Positions 8,038 through 20,017 of a DNA stretch of 64,000 nucleotides are shown piece by piece. The notes below the pieces were generated by a model. It was not told the origin of the DNA. It worked only from the letters and a program-made list of their open reading frames with translations, and did not search any database. The position numbers were made by a program, and so were the translations under genes. Positions within the stretch are counted from its first letter, which is position 1, and each line of letters opens with the position of its first letter. This stretch comes from Tianweitania sediminis (GTDB taxonomy: Bacteria > Pseudomonadota > Alphaproteobacteria > Rhizobiales > Rhizobiaceae), in the NCBI RefSeq assembly GCF_017813335.1, contig NZ_JAGIYY010000001.1:496001-560000 (forward strand). Direction: 5' to 3'.

Positions 8038-8453
8038 GCCTCCACACCGCATCTTGCCGCTGCGGCGCGATCCGTTTCGAGGCCCGCGCGGAGCCATTCT
8101 ACGCCAGCTACTGCCATTGCGAGGATTGCCGGCGCGCTTCCGGCAGCCCGGTCGCAGCGTTTGTCGGCTTCTACACCAGGGATGCGCGCTTCATTGGTGA
8201 AGCCCCAGGTACCTATGGCGCCGCACCGGTCACGCGCAGCTTTTGCCGCACGTGTGGAGCGCCGCTCAGCTATGTCGACGCGCGCCTGCCCGACCAAATC
8301 TTCATGATGCTCGGCGCCATGGACGCGCCGGAGAAATATCCGCCAACCGTGCATGGTTATGTCAGCGAAGCACTGCCCTTCTTCCACATAGCGGACGGAC
8401 TGCCACAGATGGAAACCAGCACTGTGCCGAGACCAAAGGAAGACGGCCAATGA
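8034..8453 (+). CDS. GFA (CENP-V/GFA) domain zinc protein
   Basis: Protein of 139 residues with the complete zinc-binding cysteine pattern of the GFA superfamily: CRCGAIRF near the N-terminus, then [12 protein letters not shown], then [12 protein letters not shown]. The family includes glutathione-dependent formaldehyde-activating enzyme, but most members have no proven substrate, so no reaction is assigned. The GTG start at 8034 overlaps the previous stop (GTGA), and the stop overlaps the pheT start (ATGA), indicating tight translational coupling. A slightly longer GTG start at 8022 is possible. Confidence 0.88.
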   Translation: MSLHTASCRCGAIRFEARAEPFYASYCHCEDCRRASGSPVAAFVGFYTRDARFIGEAPGTYGAAPVTRSFCRTCGAPLSYVDARLPDQIFMMLGAMDAPEKYPPTVHGYVSEALPFFHIADGLPQMETSTVPRPKEDGQ

Positions 8454-10864
8454 AACTCACACTTTCCTGGCTCAAGGATCATCTTGAAACCGACGCGACG
8501 CTCGACCAGATCGTCCAGCGCCTGACCGCGATCGGCCTAGAAGTCGAAGCCGTCGACGACAAGGCCGGCTTGCGCCCCTTCACCATCGCCAAGGTGCTGA
8601 CGGCCGAAAAGCATCCCGACGCCGACAAGCTGCAGGTACTTTCGGTGGACATCGGATCCGGTTCGCCGGTGCAGGTTGTTTGTGGCGCCCCCAACGCGCG
8701 CGCTGGCCTGATCGGCGCCTTCGCCGCGCCCGGCACCTATGTGCCTGGCATCGATACCACGTTGTCGGTTGGCAATATTCGCGGCGTGGAAAGCCGCGGC
8801 ATGATGTGTTCGGAGCGCGAGCTCGAACTTTCGGACGAGCACAACGGCATCATCGAACTGCCCGAGGATGCACCGGTTGGCCAATCTTACGCGGCCTGGG
8901 CGCAGCTCGACGATCCCGTCATCGAGATCAACCTGACGCCGAACCACCCGGATGCCACAGGCGTCTACGGCATTGCGCGCGACCTCGCCGCATCCGGTCT
9001 CGGCACGCTGAAGCAGCCGGCGGCGCCCACCTTCCAGGCATCAGGCGAATGCCCCGTGGATGTCAGCCTCGACTTCGGTGACACGCCATCGCTTTGCCCC
9101 GGCTTCGCGCTGCGGCTGGTGCGCGACGTCAGGAACGGTTCTTCGCCCAAATGGATGCAGCAGCGCCTGATGGCGATCGGCCTGCGCCCCATCAACGCGC
9201 TGGTGGACATCACCAACTACATGACCTTCGACCAGGGACGCCCCCTGCATGTCTTCGATGCGGCAAAGGTCCAAGGCGATCTCACCGTGCGCCGCGCACG
9301 GGACGGCGAAACCGTTCTGGCACTCGACGGGCGCGAATACACGCTGAACCCGGAGATCTGCGTCATCGCCGATGACAACGGCGTCGAGTCCATCGCCGGG
9401 GTCATGGGCGGCGAGCATTCCGGTTGCGACGAGAGCACCACCGATGTGCTGATCGAATCCGCGCTTTGGGAACCCCTAAACATCGCCCGCACCGGGCGCT
9501 CGCTCGGCATCATCACCGATGCGCGCTACCGGTTCGAGCGCGGGGTCGATCCGGAGGGCATGGTACCCGGTCTCGAACGCGCCACGGAACTTGTTCTAGA
9601 ACTCTGCGGCGGGCAGCCGACGGAAAGCCGCGTCGTTGGCTATAACGGCTACACGCCGAAGGTCGTGACCTTTGCAACCACGGAAGTGAAGCGCCTCACA
9701 GGTCTGGATGTGCCGGGCGAGCAGAGCCTCGAGATCTTCCAGCGGCTTGGCTTCGGGATCGAGGGTGCCGGCTACATCGTTGATGTCAGCGTGCCGTCCT
9801 GGCGCCCTGATGTGGATGGCAAGGCCGACCTTGTGGAAGAGGTGATGCGCATGGTGGGCATCGACCAAATTGCGTCTGCCCCGCTTGCCAGCCACGACGC
9901 CGTGAACGGCCGCATCCTGACCACGCTCCAGATCCGCACCCGCAATGCGCGCCGGGCCTTGGCCGTGCGCGGCATGATGGAAGCGGTCACCTATTCCTTC
10001 ATTCCTGAAAGCCAGGCGAAGGCGTTTGGCGGCGGGTCGCCGAGCTTGAAGCTCGCCAACCCGATCGCCGCCGACATGTCGGACATGCGGCCCTCGTTGC
10101 TGCCCGGCCTGATTGCTGCCGCCCAACGCAATGCTGACCGTGGCATTGGCGATGTCGCCTTGTTCGAGGTTTCGGGCACTTACGAGGGCAACGTGCCCGA
10201 CAAGCAGCGCCGCGTTGCTGCGGGGCTGCGCCGCGGCACGGCCACGCTGGAGGGGTCGGGTCGTCATTGGAGTGGCGCCGCCAAGCCCGTTGGCGTTTTT
10301 GACGCCAAGGCCGATGCCTTTGCCGTTCTGGAAGCATGCGGCGCACCAGTGTACAAGCTGCAGGTGGAGGCCGGCGGTCCGTCCTGGTATCACCCGGGCC
10401 GTTCCGGCACGATCAAGCTCGGCCCAAAGGTGGTGCTCGGCACGTTCGGCGAGTTTCATCCCGATACGCTCGACCTCTTGGACGCCAATGGTCCCCTTGC
10501 GGGCTTCGAGGTGTTTGTCGACGCCATTCCTGAGCCGAAGCAAAAAGCCACGCGCACGAAGCCGAAACTCGAGCTTTCGTCCTTCCAGGCAGTAAAGCGC
10601 GACTTCGCCTTCGTTGTGGAGCGAGACGTTGAAGCAGGATCCATCTCCAAAGCAGCGCTCGGCGCCGACAAGAAGCTGATCGCCGGCGTTTCGGTTTTCG
10701 ACATCTTCGAAGGTGCGGCGCTTGGAGAGGGCAAGAAGTCGGTGGCCATCGAGGTGGCGATCCAGCCTCTCGACAAGACGCTGACGGAAGAGGATTTCGA
10801 GGCGCTTGCCGCCAAGATCGTCGAGAATGTTGGCAAACAAACGGGCGGCGTGCTGCGCGGCTAA
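8450..10864 (+). CDS. pheT: Phenylalanyl-tRNA synthetase beta subunit
   Basis: The 804-residue beta subunit of PheRS, with usual length and domain order. It has an N-terminal [14 protein letters not shown], the tRNA-binding EMAP-like domain with [11 protein letters not shown] and VVCGAPNAR, and the B3/B4 editing domain around residues 210-390. The B5 and catalytic-like core follow, with a C-terminal anticodon-binding ferredoxin-like domain ([16 protein letters not shown]). The ATG overlaps the GFA stop; the open frame extends further upstream only as a shadow of that gene. Partner of pheS; aminoacylates tRNA-Phe and edits Tyr-tRNA-Phe. Confidence 0.97.
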   Translation: MKLTLSWLKDHLETDATLDQIVQRLTAIGLEVEAVDDKAGLRPFTIAKVLTAEKHPDADKLQVLSVDIGSGSPVQVVCGAPNARAGLIGAFAAPGTYVPGIDTTLSVGNIRGVESRGMMCSERELELSDEHNGIIELPEDAPVGQSYAAWAQLDDPVIEINLTPNHPDATGVYGIARDLAASGLGTLKQPAAPTFQASGECPVDVSLDFGDTPSLCPGFALRLVRDVRNGSSPKWMQQRLMAIGLRPINALVDITNYMTFDQGRPLHVFDAAKVQGDLTVRRARDGETVLALDGREYTLNPEICVIADDNGVESIAGVMGGEHSGCDESTTDVLIESALWEPLNIARTGRSLGIITDARYRFERGVDPEGMVPGLERATELVLELCGGQPTESRVVGYNGYTPKVVTFATTEVKRLTGLDVPGEQSLEIFQRLGFGIEGAGYIVDVSVPSWRPDVDGKADLVEEVMRMVGIDQIASAPLASHDAVNGRILTTLQIRTRNARRALAVRGMMEAVTYSFIPESQAKAFGGGSPSLKLANPIAADMSDMRPSLLPGLIAAAQRNADRGIGDVALFEVSGTYEGNVPDKQRRVAAGLRRGTATLEGSGRHWSGAAKPVGVFDAKADAFAVLEACGAPVYKLQVEAGGPSWYHPGRSGTIKLGPKVVLGTFGEFHPDTLDLLDANGPLAGFEVFVDAIPEPKQKATRTKPKLELSSFQAVKRDFAFVVERDVEAGSISKAALGADKKLIAGVSVFDIFEGAALGEGKKSVAIEVAIQPLDKTLTEEDFEALAAKIVENVGKQTGGVLRG

Positions 10865-10909
10865 TTGGTGCAAGGTGGGAAGCGGAACGAAATTCGCTCC
10901 GCGTCTCGT

Positions 10910-10939
10910 CTTGCGTGGCAAAACCGGCCTTCTTATATA
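10910..10939 (+). promoter_or_regulatory. Candidate RpoH (heat-shock) promoter for dnaK
   Basis: CTTG at 10910-10913 and CTTATATA at 10932-10939 are separated by 18 bp. This agrees with the alphaproteobacterial sigma-32 pattern (CTTG, spacer of 17-18, C(C/T)TATAT). It lies about 120 bp upstream of the dnaK start, where a heat-shock promoter is expected. Confidence 0.6.
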
Positions 10940-11059
10940 CGCCGCAACACAGCAATGACGGGTTCGTGATCGAACCCCGCTGCGGATTTTCATGCGACAG
11001 GGGCAGCGACGGGTACGCCTTTCCGGGTCCCACGGCTGCTCGCTTTATGGAGAGACAAC

Positions 11060-12976
<1,917 letters not shown>

Positions 12977-12993
12977 CCGCGCGGCTTGATCAG

Positions 12994-13025
12994 AAGGCCC
13001 GGTTTGTCGCCGGGCCTTTTGTTTT
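12994..13025 (+). terminator. Intrinsic terminator after dnaK
   Basis: A 9-bp perfect stem AAGGCCCGG / CCGGGCCTT with a 7-nt loop is followed by TTGTTTTT, 18 bp after the dnaK stop. It implies that dnaJ has its own promoter or is expressed by read-through. Confidence 0.85.
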
Positions 13026-13175
13026 TGGTGCCGTGGCTGCAACAGCTGCACGGCGCAAAAAGCAGGACTTGCTGCAGCGATGCACTGGCATCGTCTTCTC
13101 CGCCCGCTTACATAGGCGGCGCAGCAGGCATCTCCCGATCTCATCAGCTCGACCATCAGGGTCCATCAAGGCGAC

Positions 13176-14306
13176 ATGACCAAGGCCGACTACTACGAAG
13201 TGCTGGGCGTCCAGAAGGGTGCGGACGACAAGGAACTGAAGGCGGCCTTTCGCAAGCTCGCCATGCAGTACCATCCTGATCGCAATCCGGGTGACCATGC
13301 GGCCGAGGTCAAGTTCAAGGAGATCGGCGAAGCCTATGAGTGTCTGAAGGATCCGCAAAAGCGCGCCGCTTATGATCGTTTCGGTCATGCCGCCTTCGAG
13401 AATGGCATGGGCGGGCGCGCCGGCGGGTTCGGCGCAGCTGGCGGTTTTTCAGACATTTTCGAAGACATCTTCGGCGAGATGATGGGCGGGCGTCAGCGCC
13501 GCTCGTCCGGCGGACGCGAGCGCGGCAGCGACCTGCGCTACAACATGGAAATCGAACTCGGCGAAGCCTTCACCGGCAAAACGGCAGAGATCCGCGTACC
13601 GTCCTCCATCACCTGCACGGAATGCGGCGGTTCGGGTGCCAAGCCAGGCACACAGCCCACCACCTGCTCCATGTGCTCGGGAACGGGCCGCGTGCGGGCC
13701 GCACAAGGCTTCTTTTCCATCGAGCGCACCTGTCCGCAGTGTCAGGGCCGCGGCCAGACGATCAAGGATCCCTGCCCGAAATGCGCGGGCCAGGGACGCG
13801 TCACGGAAGAACGCTCGCTGTCCGTCAACATTCCAGCCGGCATCGAAGATGGCACCCGCATCCGCTTGTCCGGCGAGGGCGAAGCCGGTTCGCGAGGCGG
13901 ACCCGCGGGTGACCTTTACATCTTCCTTTCGGTGAAGCCGCACGAGTTCTTCCAGCGCGACGGAGCCGATCTTTATTGCAAGGTGCCGATCTCGATGACG
14001 GCGGCGGCCTTGGGCGGGCAGTTCGAAGTCACGACGCTGGATGGCACCCAGGCGCGCGTGAAAGTTCCCGAAGGAACACAAAACGGCCGCCAGTTTCGCT
14101 TGAAAGGAAAGGGCATGCCGGTTCTCCGGCAGCCCACCATGGGCGATCTTTACATCCAGGTTGACGTGGAAACGCCGCAGAACCTCACCCGGCGTCAGCG
14201 CGAACTGCTTGAAGAATTCGACCAGCTGTCATCCAAGGAAAACTCGCCGGCGTCGAGCGGCTTCTTTTCCCGCATGAAGGACTTTTTCGAGTCCTTTGGC
14301 GACTAG
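13176..14306 (+). CDS. dnaJ: Chaperone protein DnaJ
   Basis: Hsp40 cochaperone that stimulates DnaK ATPase, 376 residues. The J domain (about 1-70) has the HPD motif at 33-35. A Gly/Phe-rich linker follows (about 75-110). Four zinc-finger repeats are visible: [27 protein letters not shown] and CPKCAGQGR. The C-terminal substrate-binding domain completes a full type I DnaJ. It lies downstream of dnaK on the same strand but after that gene's terminator; the 150-bp gap shows no confident promoter by eye. Confidence 0.98.
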   Translation: MTKADYYEVLGVQKGADDKELKAAFRKLAMQYHPDRNPGDHAAEVKFKEIGEAYECLKDPQKRAAYDRFGHAAFENGMGGRAGGFGAAGGFSDIFEDIFGEMMGGRQRRSSGGRERGSDLRYNMEIELGEAFTGKTAEIRVPSSITCTECGGSGAKPGTQPTTCSMCSGTGRVRAAQGFFSIERTCPQCQGRGQTIKDPCPKCAGQGRVTEERSLSVNIPAGIEDGTRIRLSGEGEAGSRGGPAGDLYIFLSVKPHEFFQRDGADLYCKVPISMTAAALGGQFEVTTLDGTQARVKVPEGTQNGRQFRLKGKGMPVLRQPTMGDLYIQVDVETPQNLTRRQRELLEEFDQLSSKENSPASSGFFSRMKDFFESFGD

Positions 14307-14427
14307 CCACCTCCAACGCTTGGGACAGCATGGACGCTACGGCATCGGAGGCCTTCCATGCCGTTCCCTCTGCCCGTAGAGTTCGCGCCGGCAGGCGGAA
14401 GCCTGCCTTGCAGGCAGGGGCTCCACC

Positions 14428-15021
14428 ATGATCATCCCGCGAATTCTTGTTTTTGCCGGCTCGCTTCGCGTCGGCGCCTTCAGCGGTCAGGTTGCGGACG
14501 TCGCGCAAAAGGAGCTTGCCCTTCAGGGCGCCGAGGTGACGCGGATTTCGCTCGGCGATTATCCGCTCCCGCTCATGGATCAGAACCTGGAACGGGAAAA
14601 GGGTATACCGGGTGAAGCCATGCAACTGGCGCGGCAGATCCTGGCCCATGATGGCATCCTGATCGCGAGCCCGGAATACAACGCGTCCATCCCGCCGCTC
14701 CTGAAGAACGCCATCGACTGGGTGAGCCGGGTGCGGCGCGACGGTGACCGCGCCGTGAAGCCGTTCGGAGAACAGGCGGCGGCGCTGTGCTCCTCGTCCG
14801 ACGGGGCATTTGCGGGTATGCGCGGGCTCTACCACCTGCGCGCCGTTCTGATGGCCTGTGGGGCGGAAGTGGTGACGCCGCAGTGTTCGGTGCCCCACGC
14901 GAGCAAGGCCTTTGACAGCAATGGCGATCTGGTTGAAGAGCGGCTGCGCAAGCAAATGGAAACCGTATGCCGGGCGCTTGTTCAGCGCGCCGCGCAGCTT
15001 TCGAAAAGAGCAGATGCATGA
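14428..15021 (+). CDS. NADPH-dependent FMN reductase family flavoprotein
   Basis: Flavodoxin-fold protein of 197 residues. The phosphate-binding loop [12 protein letters not shown] lies near the N-terminus, followed by the family motif [21 protein letters not shown]. Relatives use NAD(P)H to reduce FMN, quinones, azo compounds or chromate; which one applies here is not visible. The stop overlaps the pyrF start (ATGA), so the two genes are translationally coupled. A short GC hairpin lies just before the start (14401-14415) without a T run. Confidence 0.88.
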   Translation: MIIPRILVFAGSLRVGAFSGQVADVAQKELALQGAEVTRISLGDYPLPLMDQNLEREKGIPGEAMQLARQILAHDGILIASPEYNASIPPLLKNAIDWVSRVRRDGDRAVKPFGEQAAALCSSSDGAFAGMRGLYHLRAVLMACGAEVVTPQCSVPHASKAFDSNGDLVEERLRKQMETVCRALVQRAAQLSKRADA

Positions 15022-15713
15022 CCGACCCGCGTGATCGCCTGATTGTCGGGCTTGATGTGCCGGACATTCGGACTGCCACGCAGGTCGTGGGAGAGCTTGG
15101 CAATACGGTGGGTTACTTCAAGATCGGCTACCAGCTCGTTTTCACCGGCGGTCTCGAGCTCGCCCGCGATCTCGTGAAAGACGGCAAGCGCGTTTTCCTT
15201 GATCTCAAGCTGCTCGACATCGACAACACGGTAGCGAAGGGCGTCGAAAGCGTGCTGGCGGTTGGCGCTTCCATGCTGACGCTACACGCCTATCCCAAGG
15301 CCATGCGCTCAGCGGTTGCGGCAGCACGGGGCACAGACCTTTGCCTGCTTGGTGTCACCGTGCTGACGTCGATGGACGAAAACGACCTGCGCGAAGCCGG
15401 ATATGGTGAAACCCCGGCCGCCCTCGTGGCCCGTCGCGCGGAACAGGCGCGCGCTGCCGGCATGGGCGGCCTCGTGTGTGCGGCAACCGAGGCCACCGCT
15501 GTGCGCCGAATCGTGGGTCCGGACATGGCGGTCGTGACCCCCGGCATCCGTTTCGCCGGATCAGACCAAGGCGACCAGAAGCGCGTGATGGCGCCCCGGC
15601 AGGCGCTGGAGGCCGGCGCGAGCCATCTCGTTGTCGGCCGGCCGATCGTTGCTTCAGGTGATCGCCGCGAGGCTGCGGAACAGATCCTCGCCGACATGAG
15701 GCGGTCAACCTGA
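15018..15713 (+). CDS. pyrF: Orotidine 5'-phosphate decarboxylase
   Basis: Final enzyme of UMP synthesis, a 231-residue TIM barrel. The catalytic charged network appears in [13 protein letters not shown] (Asp-x-Lys-x-x-Asp), and the phosphate-binding segments are [16 protein letters not shown] and [11 protein letters not shown]. The ATG at 15018 gives [14 protein letters not shown], the normal family start, and overlaps the stop of the flavin reductase gene. DUF1330 follows 29 bp later. Other pyr genes are not in the window. Confidence 0.96.
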   Translation: MTDPRDRLIVGLDVPDIRTATQVVGELGNTVGYFKIGYQLVFTGGLELARDLVKDGKRVFLDLKLLDIDNTVAKGVESVLAVGASMLTLHAYPKAMRSAVAAARGTDLCLLGVTVLTSMDENDLREAGYGETPAALVARRAEQARAAGMGGLVCAATEATAVRRIVGPDMAVVTPGIRFAGSDQGDQKRVMAPRQALEAGASHLVVGRPIVASGDRREAAEQILADMRRST

Positions 15714-15742
15714 GGCGTAGTTGATCAAAGAAAGGGAACATC

Positions 15743-16036
15743 ATGGCCAAAGCTTACTGGATTGCACGCGTCGATGTGAAAGACACGGAGCGCTACAAGG
15801 ACTACGTGGCAACCGCCAAGCCAGCGTTTGAGCGCTTCGGCGCGCAATTCCTCGCGCGCGGCGGCGCTTTCGATGCTCTCGAGGGCACGTCGCGCGGGCG
15901 CAACGTGGTTATTGAATTCGCTTCCATGCAGGCTGCCCGCGACTGCTACAACGCGCCTGAATACCAGGCGGCCAAGGCAATCCGCCTCGAATGCGCCGAC
16001 GGCGACGTGATCATCGTCGAAGGTTACGACGGCTAG
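15743..16036 (+). CDS. DUF1330 domain-containing protein
   Basis: Small 97-residue alpha+beta protein of the dimeric ferredoxin-like DUF1330 family. It opens AKAYWIARVDVKDTERYKDYV and has the family-typical VIEFASMQAARDCYNAPEYQAAK helix. Function is unknown in the family. An AGGGAA ribosome-binding site is 6 nt upstream. Probably cotranscribed with pyrF from 29 bp upstream, a frequent pairing in rhizobia. Confidence 0.85.
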   Translation: MAKAYWIARVDVKDTERYKDYVATAKPAFERFGAQFLARGGAFDALEGTSRGRNVVIEFASMQAARDCYNAPEYQAAKAIRLECADGDVIIVEGYDG

Positions 16037-16150
16037 CGGCGGCGCAAAAACCCTGAAGAAGGCTTCTATTGCGTTGCAGCATTGCGGGAGCTACGCTGCC
16101 TTGACGCCTTGGCAAGGCTCGCATGCGAGCCGCATGACTTCAGGATCCTG

Positions 16151-17386
16151 ATGTTCTATCAGCTTTATGCCCTTCAACACGCGGCGCTTCAGCCGTCGCG
16201 TGCCTTTGCGGACGCGGTTCATTCGCTTTACACGAACCCGCTCAACCCCCTCAGCGACACCGTGTTCGGCCGGTCCATGGCGGCCGGCGCCGAGCTCTTC
16301 GAGCGCACCACCCGCCAATACGGGAAGCCGGCCTTCGATCTTCCGGCCGCACTCGTCGACGGAAAGACGGTGGCCGTTACCCAACGCGAGGTTTGGAGCC
16401 GCCCCTTCTGCCGGCTGCTTCATTTCAAGCGCGATCTTCCCGCCAGCCGCCCGGCTGATCCCAAGTTGCTGATCGTTGCGCCGATGTCGGGCCACTACGC
16501 CACGCTTCTGCGCGGCACCGTGAAGGCGATGATGAGCCACGCCGATGTCTACATCACCGACTGGGTCGACGCTCGCATGGTGCCGCTGGCGCAAGGGCAT
16601 TTCGATCTCGACGATTACATCGATTATGTCATTGCGATGCTGCATGAGCTCGGCCCGAACACCCATGTCATGGCGGTATGTCAGCCCTCGGTGCCCGTGC
16701 TTGCGGCCGTGGCGCTGATGGAACAGAACGGCGACCCGCTTGCACCTGCGAGCATGACGCTGATGGGCGGGCCGATCGACACGCGTCGCAACCCGACGGC
16801 AGTCAACAAGCTGGCGCAGGACCACGGCATCGACTGGTTCCGCACCAATGCGATCATGCAGGTTCCCTTCCCTGAGCCGGGTTTCATGCGCGAGGTTTAT
16901 CCGGGCTTTCTGCAGCTCTCTGGCTTCATGAGCATGAACCTCGACCGGCATATCGGCGCTCACAAAGACTTCTTCATGCACCTCGTGAAGAACGATGGTG
17001 AGCCGGCGGAAAAGCACCGGGAGTTCTACGACGAATATCTCGCCGTGATGGACCTCACCGCCGAGTTCTACCTGCAAACGGTGGAAACCGTATTTATCGA
17101 GCATCGCCTGCCTCAGGGAAGGATGACCCACCGCGGCACGAAGGTGGACCCCTCTGCGATCCGCAACACCGCCTTGCTGACGGTGGAAGGAGAGAATGAC
17201 GACATCTCCGGCCTCGGACAAACCGAAGCAGCACACGATCTTTGTTCATCGTTGCCGGCCGCTATGCGCACCCACTATGTCCAGCCAGCCGTTGGCCACT
17301 ACGGCGTGTTCAACGGCTCGCGGTTTCGCGCCGAAATCGTGCCGCGCGTTGTCGACTTGATGAAGGCAAACAGCGGGAAAAGCTGA
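16151..17386 (+). CDS. phaZ: Intracellular polyhydroxyalkanoate depolymerase (cysteine type)
   Basis: The 411-residue protein matches the intracellular PHB depolymerase family that mobilises stored polyhydroxybutyrate. It starts MFYQLYALQHAAL, a conserved N-terminus, which fixes the ATG at 16151 rather than the frame opening at 16082. The lipase-box equivalent VCQPS carries Cys177 as nucleophile, as in the Ralstonia PhaZa1 group. The likely acid is in VEGENDDISG and the histidine in VQPAVGHYGVFNG near the C-terminus. No synthase (phaC) or phasin gene is nearby; it stands alone. Confidence 0.92.
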   Translation: MFYQLYALQHAALQPSRAFADAVHSLYTNPLNPLSDTVFGRSMAAGAELFERTTRQYGKPAFDLPAALVDGKTVAVTQREVWSRPFCRLLHFKRDLPASRPADPKLLIVAPMSGHYATLLRGTVKAMMSHADVYITDWVDARMVPLAQGHFDLDDYIDYVIAMLHELGPNTHVMAVCQPSVPVLAAVALMEQNGDPLAPASMTLMGGPIDTRRNPTAVNKLAQDHGIDWFRTNAIMQVPFPEPGFMREVYPGFLQLSGFMSMNLDRHIGAHKDFFMHLVKNDGEPAEKHREFYDEYLAVMDLTAEFYLQTVETVFIEHRLPQGRMTHRGTKVDPSAIRNTALLTVEGENDDISGLGQTEAAHDLCSSLPAAMRTHYVQPAVGHYGVFNGSRFRAEIVPRVVDLMKANSGKS

Positions 17387-17555
17387 GGCGCAAACCGTAC
17401 GGTCGCCTTTTGCTCGCGACCTATCGCAGCGGCCGAATGCGACAAGTCTGCAACAGAAACCTCACCGCATTCACCAAGGCGTGAGAGCACCAACTCTCCA
17501 CGTTGACTTTGGTTCCAGTCCCCACTTAATTTTTTCTTAATAAGAGGGGACAAGC

Positions 17556-18194
17556 ATGACAGCACGACGAGGGGTCACACGGGCGCTGCTTTTCGCAGGC
17601 GCCTTTCTTTTTTCTGCGGTAACGATTTCAACCAGCGCGCCGGTCGCGTCGGCCGGGAGCATGGCGACAGGAGGCATTACTTCCCAGCCCATCGGTCATT
17701 TCGAATTCTGCCGGCGGCTGCCGGGCGAGTGCACCAGCCACACCGACAACAAGCGGCCGCTGCTGCTGACCCGGGAAACGTTCGGGATGATCTCGAGGGT
17801 GAACCTCACGGTGAACCGTTCGATCAAGCCTATGAGCGACAGTCGGGTTTATGGCCAGCAGGAACATTGGGCTTACCCGACTTCCAAGGTGGGAGATTGC
17901 GAAGATTTCGCACTCGAAAAGCGCCGGATCTTGATGGGGCGCGGCGTTTCCGCGGCCAATTTGCTGATGACCGTGGTGCGCAAGCCGGATGGCGAAGGGC
18001 ACGCCGTGCTGACCATCCGCACCGATGGAGGCGATTTCGTGCTGGACAACCTCGACAATCAGGTCCTGCCATGGCGGGAAACAGGCTATCGCTTCCTGAA
18101 GAGGCAGGCGGAGGACCATAGCGGTCGCTGGGTTTCCATTCGCAGCGGCACGGTGCCGGCTCTTGTCAGCGCTGTGCGGTCCACCACGCACTGA
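17556..18194 (+). CDS. Transglutaminase-like cysteine peptidase (BTLCP, C93)
   Basis: Exported protein of 212 residues with a signal peptide (basic MTARRGVTR, hydrophobic 8-27, ending near ASA at 33). The mature part has the bacterial transglutaminase-like triad: Cys115 in VGDCEDFAL, His149 in GEGHAVL and Asp164 in FVLDNLDNQ. Members are periplasmic and, in some proteobacteria such as LapG, cleave surface adhesins; no LapD-type partner is seen here, so the substrate is open. The start follows AAGAGGGG. A hairpin terminator follows the gene. Confidence 0.88.
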   Translation: MTARRGVTRALLFAGAFLFSAVTISTSAPVASAGSMATGGITSQPIGHFEFCRRLPGECTSHTDNKRPLLLTRETFGMISRVNLTVNRSIKPMSDSRVYGQQEHWAYPTSKVGDCEDFALEKRRILMGRGVSAANLLMTVVRKPDGEGHAVLTIRTDGGDFVLDNLDNQVLPWRETGYRFLKRQAEDHSGRWVSIRSGTVPALVSAVRSTTH

Positions 18195-18252
18195 GTGGTT
18201 GCGCCCTGACTTCTCTGGATCAGGCGAAAACGAGCGAGACACAGCACAAATT

Positions 18253-18279
18253 GAAGGCCGCCTCCGGGTGGCCTTCTTT
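18253..18279 (+). terminator. Probable terminator after the BTLCP peptidase gene
   Basis: A 7-bp stem GAAGGCC / GGCCTTC, extendable inward, is followed by a short TTTC tract. It lies between the convergent BTLCP gene and comM. The weak T run lowers confidence. Confidence 0.5.
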
Positions 18280-18331
18280 CGCATCTGGCCGGTCGCGGCA
18301 CCACGAAGATCCCGCGTTGCTGTCAGGTCGT

Positions 18332-19870
18332 TCAGGCGGCCACCGCCTGCGCTGGATGATTTGCCATCATGCGATAGGAAATCGCTTCCGCGAGATGAAT
18401 GCGGCCGACGCTGTCCAAGCCTTCCAGATCCGCCAGTGTACGGGCAACCCGCAGTACCCGATGATAGGCGCGAGCCGAAAAACGGAGTTTTTCACTGGCT
18501 TCGCTAAGCAAGGCGCTGCTGCGCGCATCCAGCGCCGCAACCGTTTCCACTTGTGCGGCGGCACAATGCGCGTTCGTTGTGGCGGCTGATCCCAGGGCCT
18601 GGAACCGCGCCTGCTGGACTTCGCGGGCCCGCGCAACACGCTGCGCCACCGCCGCACTGCTTTCGCTGCCCGAAGAAGGACGGATCAGGTCAGCCGCCGT
18701 TACGGCGGGTACGTCAATCCGGAGATCGATGCGGTCAAGCAGCGGGCCAGAAATGCGTGCCTGGTAATCCGTGCGGCAGCGCGTGCCACGGGCGCACTGG
18801 AAACCGGGCTCTCCGGCCATGCCGCAGCGACACGGGTTCATGGCTGCCACCAGTTGAACCCGCGCGGGGTAGCTCACGCGGCTGTTGGCGCGGGCAATGA
18901 CGCATTCGGCACTTTCCAGCGGCTGGCGCAGCGAATCCAGAACAGCCGGCGCGAATTCCGGAAGCTCATCCAGAAACAGAACGCCGTGATGGGCAAGCGA
19001 GGCTTCTCCCGGACGCACGCGCAACCCGCCGCCAACCATGGCCGCCATGGACGCCGAATGATGCGGCGATCGAAACGGACGCTTGTCGGTCAAGCGACCA
19101 TCGGCCAGTTCACCGGCAATGGACGCGATCATGGAAACTTCCAGCAGTTCCCTTGCCGACAAGGGCGGAAGGATCGTGGGTAGGCGTTGCGCCAGCATCG
19201 ATTTGCCGGAACCGGGAGGACCCACCATCAGCAAGTTGTGTCCACCGGCGGCAGCCACCTCCAGCGCGCGCTTTGCGGTTTCCTGGCCTTTGATGTCGGC
19301 CAGATCAACGGTGGACGGCTGCGGTGGGCGGATGCTGGCTTTGGGCCGCGCCAAGGTCTGGGTGCCCCGGAAATGGTTGGCCAGCGCTATGAGGCTTCGC
19401 GGCGCGAGGATGTCGATCTCGGCGCCGGCCCAAGCCGCTTCCGGTCCGGACGCATGCGGGCAGATCAGGCCCTTGCCCTGCGCCTGCGCGCCGATCGCAG
19501 CCGGCAGGGCGCCCGCCACCGGAGCGATCGTGCCATCGAGCGACAACTCGCCCAAAACGACATAGGAGGCGAGCGCATCGGCAGGAATAGCGCCCAGCGC
19601 CGCCATCAGGCTGAGTGCAATCGGCAGATCGTAGTGGCTGCCTTCCTTCGGCAGGTCGGCTGGGGCGAGGTTTACGGTGACCTTCTTCGGTGGCAAGGCC
19701 AGGCCGGACGCGTGCAAGGCTGCCTGGACGCGTTCCCGGCTTTCCGCCACCGCCTTGTCGGGCAGCCCGACGATGTGAATGTTCATCTTGCCAGGAGCGA
19801 TCATCACCTGGACGTCGACTGGAACGGCTTCGACACCCTGGAAAGCAACCGTGCGGACCCGCGAAACCAT
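18332..19870 (-). CDS. comM: YifB/ComM family Mg-chelatase-like AAA+ ATPase
   Basis: Protein of 512 residues. The N-terminal Lon-like ChlI domain (about 1-170) includes MNIHIVGLPDKAVAESRERV. The AAA+ core has Walker A GPPGSGKS and Walker B GVLFLDELPEF, followed by a Mg-chelatase C-terminal domain with SARAYHRVLRVARTIADLE-like sequence (LADLEG here). In naturally transformable bacteria ComM is a hexameric helicase promoting branch migration of incoming DNA; in others the role is unclear. I chose the ATG at 19870 (MVSRVRTVAFQG). Convergent with the BTLCP gene and transcribed after gshB, 147 bp downstream of it. Confidence 0.93.
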   Translation of the reverse strand: MVSRVRTVAFQGVEAVPVDVQVMIAPGKMNIHIVGLPDKAVAESRERVQAALHASGLALPPKKVTVNLAPADLPKEGSHYDLPIALSLMAALGAIPADALASYVVLGELSLDGTIAPVAGALPAAIGAQAQGKGLICPHASGPEAAWAGAEIDILAPRSLIALANHFRGTQTLARPKASIRPPQPSTVDLADIKGQETAKRALEVAAAGGHNLLMVGPPGSGKSMLAQRLPTILPPLSARELLEVSMIASIAGELADGRLTDKRPFRSPHHSASMAAMVGGGLRVRPGEASLAHHGVLFLDELPEFAPAVLDSLRQPLESAECVIARANSRVSYPARVQLVAAMNPCRCGMAGEPGFQCARGTRCRTDYQARISGPLLDRIDLRIDVPAVTAADLIRPSSGSESSAAVAQRVARAREVQQARFQALGSAATTNAHCAAAQVETVAALDARSSALLSEASEKLRFSARAYHRVLRVARTLADLEGLDSVGRIHLAEAISYRMMANHPAQAVAA

Positions 19871-20017
19871 GCTCCAACTCCCGCACTCGACCCGAACCAT
19901 TCCCTTGCGTCAAGGAAGCACGGCAACAAGGCCAAAGCAAGAACAATCAAGGAACAATTTAGCGTTTGGGTGGCAATCGGGTTGTGCGGGGTTGTGTCAC
20001 CGGAACTTGTTCTCCGA

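Noticed and set aside
14401-14415. GCCTGC-CTT-GCAGGC hairpin after dnaJ
   Set aside because: No T run follows and the 3-nt loop stem is short; it may simply lie in the leader of the FMN reductase gene, so I did not call it a terminator.
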